Shown here in pieces: positions 57,494 through 64,000 of a stretch of DNA of 64,000 bases. The DNA is taken from NCBI RefSeq assembly GCF_000708205.1, contig NW_014575548.1, positions 62,001 to 126,000 on the forward strand, read 5' to 3'. Origin of the DNA: Mixia osmundae IAM 14324 (lineage: Eukaryota > Basidiomycota > Mixiomycetes > Mixiales > Mixiaceae). A program made the position numbers and the translations under genes. Under the pieces are notes generated by a model. It searched no databases. It worked only from the letters and a program-made list of their open reading frames with translations, and was not told the DNA's origin. Every line of letters starts with the position of its first letter. Position 1 is the stretch's first letter.

Positions 57494-57543
57494 GCGGCTT
57501 GCCTACAGCGCTTTCTGCTCGCTTAGCGCGACGCTGTCGACGC

Positions 57544-58698
57544 ATGCCCGATGTCTGGACGGCTCTCGTCGAATATCTGGAGCGCGAGCACGGCCTACAA
57601 GCGCGAGATGCCAGAGTCGATCTGTCTGCCAACGGAGCCGGCCTGCGGGGGCTTGTAGCCACTCAGGATCTCGCTGCCGGCGAATGTGCTCTGAAGATCC
57701 CTCGAACGAGTCTCGTACACGCTCGACAATGCGGGCTGCTGCTCGACCGGCCCGACCTCAATACGATTCAGCTCGTGAGCTTGTACGTTGCTCGGCAGCG
57801 TGACAGCGACGATCCGTTCATTCAGTCGTTGCCTCGCGACTTGTCAAGCTTTCCTCTGCTTTCACAGCCCTCGCTCGAGTCACTGCCAGCATTTGTATGC
57901 GGCCCGGTAGCAGATGTGCAGAAGAGATTCACGCAGGACTGGCATGCTGTCGACAGCCACAATGATGATGAGATCATCGACTTTGACGCGTTCAGATGGG
58001 CCTGGCTCTGTGTCAATTCTCGTTGTGTATGGCTAGACTTGGACTACGAAGCGCACGAAGAGAACTTCACGCTCGTGCCTCTGCTCGACATGGCCAACCA
58101 TTCTTCGACGTGCGCCAATGCGACTGTCAAATACGATCATGCTCACTTTGAGCTCAAGTTGACGCGGCCGGTCAAGCGAGGAGAAGAAATCGTGTTTGAA
58201 TATGGCGGCCACGATCAGGCGACGCTCTGGGCAGAATATGGCTTCATCGAGAGCAGTAATCCCCACGAGCGCATCGACCTCACTGCCCGTGTCATGTCGC
58301 TCCTCGACAAAAAGCAAGCAAGTGTGAAAGTGCTAAGGCAGCACCACTATCTTGGGTTTGTCCACACGTATGTGCTATCGCTCGCAGCTCATAAGCAATG
58401 CAGTGACTACACCCTTGACTGGGTGGACGGCACCATAGCACCCTCTTGGCGATTGCTCGTCGCACTCAGATTGCTTTGCGCCACCGAGCAGCATGATGCA
58501 TGGCTCAGCATGATCGCTGGAGAGCGCGATGACATCTCTACAGACAATGACCAGCGGGTCGGCGACTTGCTGGCCAACCTCGCGCAGGCAGAACAAGCAC
58601 AGATGCAGGAAGACCACGCCAAGGCGTCGTTGCCCGTCGTGCGTGAGATGATACGCGGCAGGCTCGCCATGCTCGATGCTTTTCTGGGAGCAGTGTAG
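57544..58698 (+). CDS. SET-domain protein, RLSMT/SETD3-like
   Basis: Single exon, 384 aa from the ATG giving MPDVWTALVEYLEREHG. The protein belongs to the SET-domain group related to Rubisco LSMT, SETD3 and yeast Rkm proteins, which methylate non-histone targets such as ribosomal proteins. Motifs seen: GLRGLVATQDLAAGE at the domain start, the AdoMet-binding NHS within LVPLLDMANHSSTCANA, and GEEIVFEYGG with the catalytic Tyr. A C-terminal helical substrate-binding region follows (RLLVALRLLCATEQHD). The start is only 50 bases from the divergent ECT1 start. A frame extension to 57487 would overlap ECT1 and is not favoured. Confidence 0.88.
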   Translation: MPDVWTALVEYLEREHGLQARDARVDLSANGAGLRGLVATQDLAAGECALKIPRTSLVHARQCGLLLDRPDLNTIQLVSLYVARQRDSDDPFIQSLPRDLSSFPLLSQPSLESLPAFVCGPVADVQKRFTQDWHAVDSHNDDEIIDFDAFRWAWLCVNSRCVWLDLDYEAHEENFTLVPLLDMANHSSTCANATVKYDHAHFELKLTRPVKRGEEIVFEYGGHDQATLWAEYGFIESSNPHERIDLTARVMSLLDKKQASVKVLRQHHYLGFVHTYVLSLAAHKQCSDYTLDWVDGTIAPSWRLLVALRLLCATEQHDAWLSMIAGERDDISTDNDQRVGDLLANLAQAEQAQMQEDHAKASLPVVREMIRGRLAMLDAFLGAV

Positions 58699-58806
58699 TT
58701 CTAGATTGCTGCAATCACAATCTGCTAGCGCGAGTTGCAAAAGGAATGGCCCTTTACAGTCTATATTGCAATGCTAGCCAACACTGTGTGACGCGCCTGC
58801 GCAGCC

Positions 58807-61800
58807 TTAGACCGCTCTCAGTCTGAGCTTCTGTATCTGAGCTGACAATGTGCTAAACTCTGCCGGACTGATCATACCCATCTCATCCTCATCGCGCAAA
58901 TCTGCTTCGATGTCCTGCCCTGCAAGTCAGCTCGACGACGTCAGAAGCAGGTATTGACTTACGTCTATAATTTTGGTCATCAGGGCGCTCGTAGTGCCAA
59001 AGTACCTTGCCAACTTCGCCGCACGCTTGCAAAGGACGTCGTGACGCCGCTCATGCGTCTCCTCCGATGACACGAGCGGGCTAGCACAAGCCTTACAAGG
59101 TTCGTCCGCCGTCGACGGCGAAAGAGTCGAATCCGCTGTACCGTAAATGCTTGCCGCATCGTCAAGCAAGCTCGTATCGTGCTGCGTAGCCCAATCTAAC
59201 GATGCTGTGATGTAGCCAAAAGCCGATAGTCTAGACGCTTGACGTGACATCGGCTTCACTTGTCTCTCTTCATCATCTTCGGTCACGTCGCTCTCGTCCA
59301 AGCTGCTGCCGCGCGTGCGACGAGGCGTACCAGAACCTGCCGAGCGAGGACCGTAGCAATAGCCGGCCGGTGGCATCTTGCCCAAGATCTTCTCAAGCTT
59401 CTGAGCGCGCAGCAGGTCACCCACACTAGGAGCCCCGCCATCACTCATGCTCCCGATCTGGCCATCGTCTTCCGATAGGTCACTACGATTGCCTGTGCGG
59501 AGACTGTCGCGCGAGCCGGTACGTTTGAGTACACCGAGACGCGAGCTCGTCCGTCGGAGCATTGCGCCGACTTGACGGGTCGACATCCGCATGACCGAAC
59601 TTCTTCGCTTCTCTTCCCGCGGCGTGAGCGGTGCAGAATAGCCTAGGGCGAGCGAGACCGGCACGCGTTCGCCAAGCAGCCGCTGAAGCTTATTGAGCTT
59701 ACGCCGGCGCTCTTCACGAGCACGCAGCTGCTCTGCACGGGTGAAGTCGCCGGGTGCGCAGGACCACGGGTCGAGGTCTTTGGTGTCCCTCATGCGTCCG
59801 ATCTCGGGCGAAGTGTAGTCAGTCGTCGAGCCGACTGCAGACGAATTGCGCGACATGGCATCGCTACTGGCAAAGTCCTCGCTTTCCGAACTCGTGAAGA
59901 AATAGGAACTATGTTTGCTGACGGCAGCGGGCCGGACGGGGTTGTCCAGCGATTGTCGCTGTGGGAAGGCCGGCGAAGCAGACGATGGTCCCATCGGCGT
60001 ATTTCCGCCTTCGGGGTGCTCGAGAGCATCAACATCTAGAAGCTGACGGCTTGCCGGCATCGCCGAACTGACAAGGTCATTATGCGCTTTTTCATTGAGT
60101 GTCGCTCCGAGCATATCTTGCAACTTACGACTGCGCTTCACGAGGACCTGGCGACTTGCTAGATCGAGATTGTTTACAGTAGGAGGCATGAGGGTGGAGC
60201 CAAGTGGTGTCGCATCAACAGCTTGACGGATCGCCAAGTCAGCAAAGGGCTGCGCATTATTGATATTGCCGAGCGAAGGCATCTTCGAAGCGACGGATGA
60301 GCGGCGATTCTTGGGCGTGCTAATAAGTTCGCTGTCGCTGAACGCACTTCGCTCATGCTGAGCATGAAGCAGTGCAACCTCTTCGCCATCAAGAGCACTC
60401 GAAAGACTGTGCTCTGTCGTCGACGTCGAGACGGCAAGCTCGCTTATGGGAGATTCTGACGGCATTTGGATCATGCTGTGGCGGAAGTGTGATTTGGATG
60501 AAGGCGTGAGGTCAGAGATGTCCTCTGTCACAAAAGTCTGACGCGTCACAGTGACGGCGCCTGTCTCGGCAGTTTCAGTGCGAATGTTGCTGATTGACGG
60601 TTTGACTTTGAGCGTCAAGAGTGAGTATGACGAGTGCCGCCGGCGATGCTCTCGCGGATCGGTGATTTGTGCAGCGGGTCCGAGTCCCGTTGGCGTCTCG
60701 CCAAAGAACCAGCGCATCTTGTCTCCGCTGACAGTCTGCCGTCGAGCTTCTGTCGCGACAGAATGCTCCATGATGGTTGCCTCTTCTGTCGATATGTCCG
60801 ATAGCGCTGGAGTGGGCGCGCGTGGCTGACATGGCTCTACCGTCTCTTCGCGCTCATCGTCGCCTTCGTCTGCATCTGGAGGCGCAAGGGCTGCACGACT
60901 CGGTCTGCGACCGACTCCGCGATTGAGCGAATCAGCGAGCAGCGTGCTCAGGTAGCGCTCTGATGCATTGCTATCCGTCGCAAGGTTGAGGAACGCACAG
61001 ATGGCAGACTCATCCTCTTTCGGCAAGCTCGGAATACTCTCGGAATTCGTCAGCCGGGGTGTGGTATCGCCGGTGACCATGCCAGCGGTCTGGAGCGTCT
61101 TCAGATCAAACGCCGATCGCTTTCGAGACGATTGCAGGCCAAAGCCGTACTCTCGCATGGAGACGAGAGAAGCGAGGAGATTGATCATGATGGCTCGCTT
61201 AGCTTGTGGCGTCGGCAGCTCGGCGAGCCTGTGAAGCTCGTGATGGGTAGCAGATGACAGTGTTGGCAGCGAAAGCGTGCCAAATGAGTCCCATAGGCTG
61301 CCAGGCTGCTGATCAACCTCAAGGGTAGCCTTGTCCGCTAGCGCGACGTAGCGAAGGCAGGCGAAACACGCCTCCTGTAGCATCTCGACTCTGGTTGCTT
61401 TTGTATGAGCTTGCGAGACCGCCATAACGGCAGGATCCTGCGCGACCTGTGCTGGCAAAGTTAAAAGCGCTGTCGGGGAGAGATACTGGGTAGCAGGTCA
61501 GCCGAGGACATCAAGCAGGTAAGCGAGCGCACCAATTGGGTAATGACTTGACGCCAAAGCGCGTATCGAAGGTGCTTGACCGGTCGCAAGGAGTTCCGCC
61601 GGGCAGACGTATCGCCCTGATCATTCTCTGAAGATGTCGAGCTGGACTCTGACGGGCCGTGTCCATTCACCACGCGTCCAGCAGCAGGCATCATGGGCGT
61701 TAAGCGTACTGACGAGCGCCGGCGACTTTCCAAGCCGGACAGCTTTGCGATCGCCTGATTCGGCATACTGTCCGATGGCTTTGCGCCCAATCCGAGGCCG

Positions 61801-62294
61801 ACGAGTGAGGTTGCAGCAGACATGCTACCACGCATAGCAGCTTGACTTGCGCGACGCCTGACGACGGCGTTGGGCGCAGACGGATCGATAGAGCTCCGTC
61901 GATGTCGAGGTGGTGCCGCCGCCGGCTGTGCAGCATTTTCAGCCGCATATTGCAGTGTCTGTATCTCTGCTAGCAAGTGGATTGTGAACAGCACAAGGGC
62001 AAGCTGGGCGCCTTTGTCTGCCGTCTCGCTGGAGCATCGCAGCAATTCGCGAACGTATGTCAAGCGCTCATGCGGGTCACCGAGACGTGCTAGCAGCAGA
62101 AGCAGAGGTGATGAGGCTGTGGGCGAGGATGCGTTGCTCCCTGTCATAGCGTCGTTGCCAACTGGCAGGAGGGAATCCTCTCGCGCGTCGTCAAAGTGAT
62201 CAGAATCGCTGGCCGCTGACGTAGGGAGTCTGGATGTGCTCGCCACGGGTTCTGTACCGAACCGGTAGGCCGCCAGGGACGCTGCGAGGTCCAT
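58807..62294 (-). CDS. Large Ser-rich fungal protein of unknown function
   Basis: Exons read on the minus strand as 62294-61487, 61451-58963 and 58914-58807 (1134 aa). The N-terminal 250 residues contain a helical segment (LARLGDPHERLTYVRELLRC, then LALVLFTIHLLAEIQTLQYA). The middle is long, disordered and rich in Ser, Arg and likely phosphosites. A conserved-looking block near residue 800 reads EERRRKLNKLQRLLGERVPV, a pattern I have seen in uncharacterised fungal proteins, followed by a helical C-terminus (LCKRAAKLARYFGTTSALM). The first intron is only 35 bases; a GC-donor alternative of 56 bases also keeps the frame. The last intron joins KIID to DIEADLRDEDE. No enzymatic domain was recognised. 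Confidence 0.65.
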
Positions 62295-62552
62295 GGGCAA
62301 TCTGACAAAAGGCGAACCAGCACACTGTCCACGGTCGCCGCGCGTGTTTTCGACTCGCGCTGCCGCAATGGGCCACCTCCGATCATGTCGATCAAAGTGA
62401 TCGGTCTGATCGCGGGATGGCAGATCTCTGCCTCCATTGCGCACTTGGTCTCGACTTCCGTCTGCTCGCCATTGATCGTACGGCATCGGACGAGATCGCA
62501 CTGTATAACATCTCACTGTCATCACACCCACATATACACCAGCTTGACCACC

Positions 62553-64000
62553 ATGGACACACAGTTCATGGCCTCCATGATGCACGCTCTGCCGGCGTAA
62601 GTCGCGAGAATGTGGATACAAGTCACATCAAAGGCTCATCTACCTTCGAAGCAGGCTTTCGAGCCAAGGCTCTCCTTACGTCGCTTCTGACTCGAGCGCC
62701 TCAACCAAAGTAGCCTCGAGGGATTCTGCTGTCGGTCTCGGCTTGCCCAGAGAGCATGCAGAATCAACGGCCTCCAGCACAACCACTCGGGAACGCTTTC
62801 ACGACTCGTACGAGTCTGCCCAAGATCCATACGTCGCCCCAGACATTCGCGACGATACAGACGCCTCTTCGGTCGAAGATGTTGGAGCTGAGCTCACACC
62901 AGACCGCAGAGAGAGCGTGCCCTACGAGACAACGAGCAAACTCTTCCCCGCGCCTCGAACTATCGTACAGCACGATCAGACAAAGTCAAATCTGGCCAGT
63001 TGGGCGCCCACGGCTGCACCTGTTCCGACGCAGACTGATAATCTGCCCGAGGTCGGCGAATCCAACATGACAGCGCTACCTATCTCGAAAGTACAGCAAG
63101 AGCTCAACTCTGGCCTGCTTGCCATGATGTCACTACAGATCTTCGAAGATTTGCTGAAGGATCCCTTGGGACGGCATCGCTTTCGAGAGTGGTACATCAC
63201 CAACAGGGGACATCCTGGCAAAATTGACATGTATTGGGACGCGGCCGTCTTTGCGCGCCTGCTCACGCAACTCTCCTTGGGCGCCACGGGCATCCGGCAT
63301 CTCTACGTTCAAGACGGCGCGCCCTTGCCCGTCCATCTGACATCGGAAGCCGAGAAGGAAGTCACGAGCACGCTGCTACAGCTCGAAGCCGTGCAATCCT
63401 CCTTCCAGATTGCGCAGTCTGAGATTCTGCAAGAGATGTATGCCTCAGAGTTTCCGGCGTTCGTGAAAGCCAAGCTCGTGCAAGAAGCGCATGTGCAACT
63501 TGGCAAGCTACGGCTCGACGCAGAAGGCAATAGCTCCGGGCTAGGCGACTGCTGGTGTTTGACGAATCCGAGACTCAAAGATCATCCTATCGTCTTGGCT
63601 AGTCCTGGCTTCGAGGATCTGACTGGGTACACGCGCGAAGAGATCTGCGGACGGAACTGTCGCTTCTTGCAAGGTCCATCGTCCTCGCAAGAATCGGTGG
63701 GACGGATCCGCGATGCGCTCAACCGTGGCGAAGGTTGCAGCGAATTGATCCTGAACTACAGGCGATCAGGCCAACCTTTCTACTGCTTGCTGACCATCAT
63801 GCCACTGAAGTCAAAGTCAGGCGACATCGTTTACTTCCTTGGCGGCCAAGTCGACGTTGGTTCCAGCTTTGCCAACAAGGGAAATCTCAACGCTTTCCTG
63901 CTCGGCGGAGCAGAGGCCACGAATACTGCCACCGGTAACAACAGCTTTTCGCCGACGATGGTCGCCTATAATTCTGCTTTGGCTTCGGGTATGTCGGCAA
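62553..64000 (+). CDS. RGS-LOV blue-light photoreceptor, 3' end outside the window
   Basis: Exon 1 is 62553-62596; exon 2 starts at 62655 and stays open to the window edge (463 codons visible). After a disordered N-terminus of about 180 residues comes an RGS domain (LQIFEDLLKDPLGRHRFREW to MYASEFPAFVKAKLV), which would accelerate GTP hydrolysis on G-alpha subunits. A LOV domain follows, with the flavin-binding signature GRNCRFLQG including the photo-adduct cysteine, then YRRSGQPFYCLLTIMPL and FLGGQVDV. The RGS-LOV order is that of fungal photoreceptors such as Botrytis BcLOV4, which bind membranes in blue light. The short first exon (MDTQFMASMMHALP) was chosen because GC|gtaagt is a strong donor and the exon 2 frame has no suitable ATG. 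Confidence 0.88.

Noticed and set aside
1-64000. Mobile elements, virus-derived elements, tRNA or rRNA genes
   Set aside because: Scanning both strands showed no transposase, reverse transcriptase, integrase, capsid, terminal repeats or tRNA-like boxes that I could support.

Overview
The window is a stretch of a compact, intron-dense fungal nuclear genome. The gene complement (Skn7 with HSF and receiver domains, Msc2, Ugo1, Rna14, Utp14, Rhb1, a blue-light RGS-LOV protein), introns mostly 40-65 bases long, moderately GC-rich sequence and very short intergenic spaces point to a basidiomycete. A Pucciniomycotina lineage such as Mixia is my best guess, but I cannot confirm it from sequence alone. 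I count 37 protein-coding genes in 64 kb, on both strands. I saw no transposase, reverse transcriptase, LTR, tRNA, rRNA or CRISPR array. Exon junctions below were read by eye from splice motifs, reading frame and family conservation; none has transcript support.

Layout. 0-10 kb: a cystathionine beta-lyase/mevalonate kinase fusion gene, a TMEM69-like membrane protein, the zinc transporter MSC2, a TMEM135-like membrane protein and an AGTRAP-like protein. 11-18 kb: an RTA1-type membrane protein, a tandem pair of unrecognised paralogues, a small EH-domain protein and a secreted His/Cys-rich protein. 18-29 kb: riboflavin kinase, an Ups2-like lipid-transfer protein, the Rheb GTPase, a Spo12-like protein, a multi-pass membrane protein, an APH/ACAD10-type kinase, a helical-repeat mitochondrial protein and an F-box protein. 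29-44 kb: SKN7, SRP40/Nopp140, exosome RRP45, UGO1, RNA14, an inositol/sugar transporter and LEU4. 44-57 kb: a second F-box protein of the same family, UTP14, mitochondrial ribosomal bL12m and mL43, a cytochrome b5-domain protein, TAF4, a TMEM33/Pom33 protein, an unknown nuclear-type protein and ECT1. 57-64 kb: a SET-domain protein, a large Ser-rich unknown and an RGS-LOV photoreceptor gene that runs off the right edge.

Most genes are housekeeping and the order shows no metabolic cluster. Several neighbours are head-to-head with 50-170 base shared promoters, and one convergent pair overlaps in coding sequence. The features most worth following are the two-enzyme fusion at the left edge, an unusually high share of GC-AG introns (ten clear cases among about 108, all with G at intron position +5), the two undescribed paralogue families, the secreted His/Cys-rich protein and the RGS-LOV photoreceptor.
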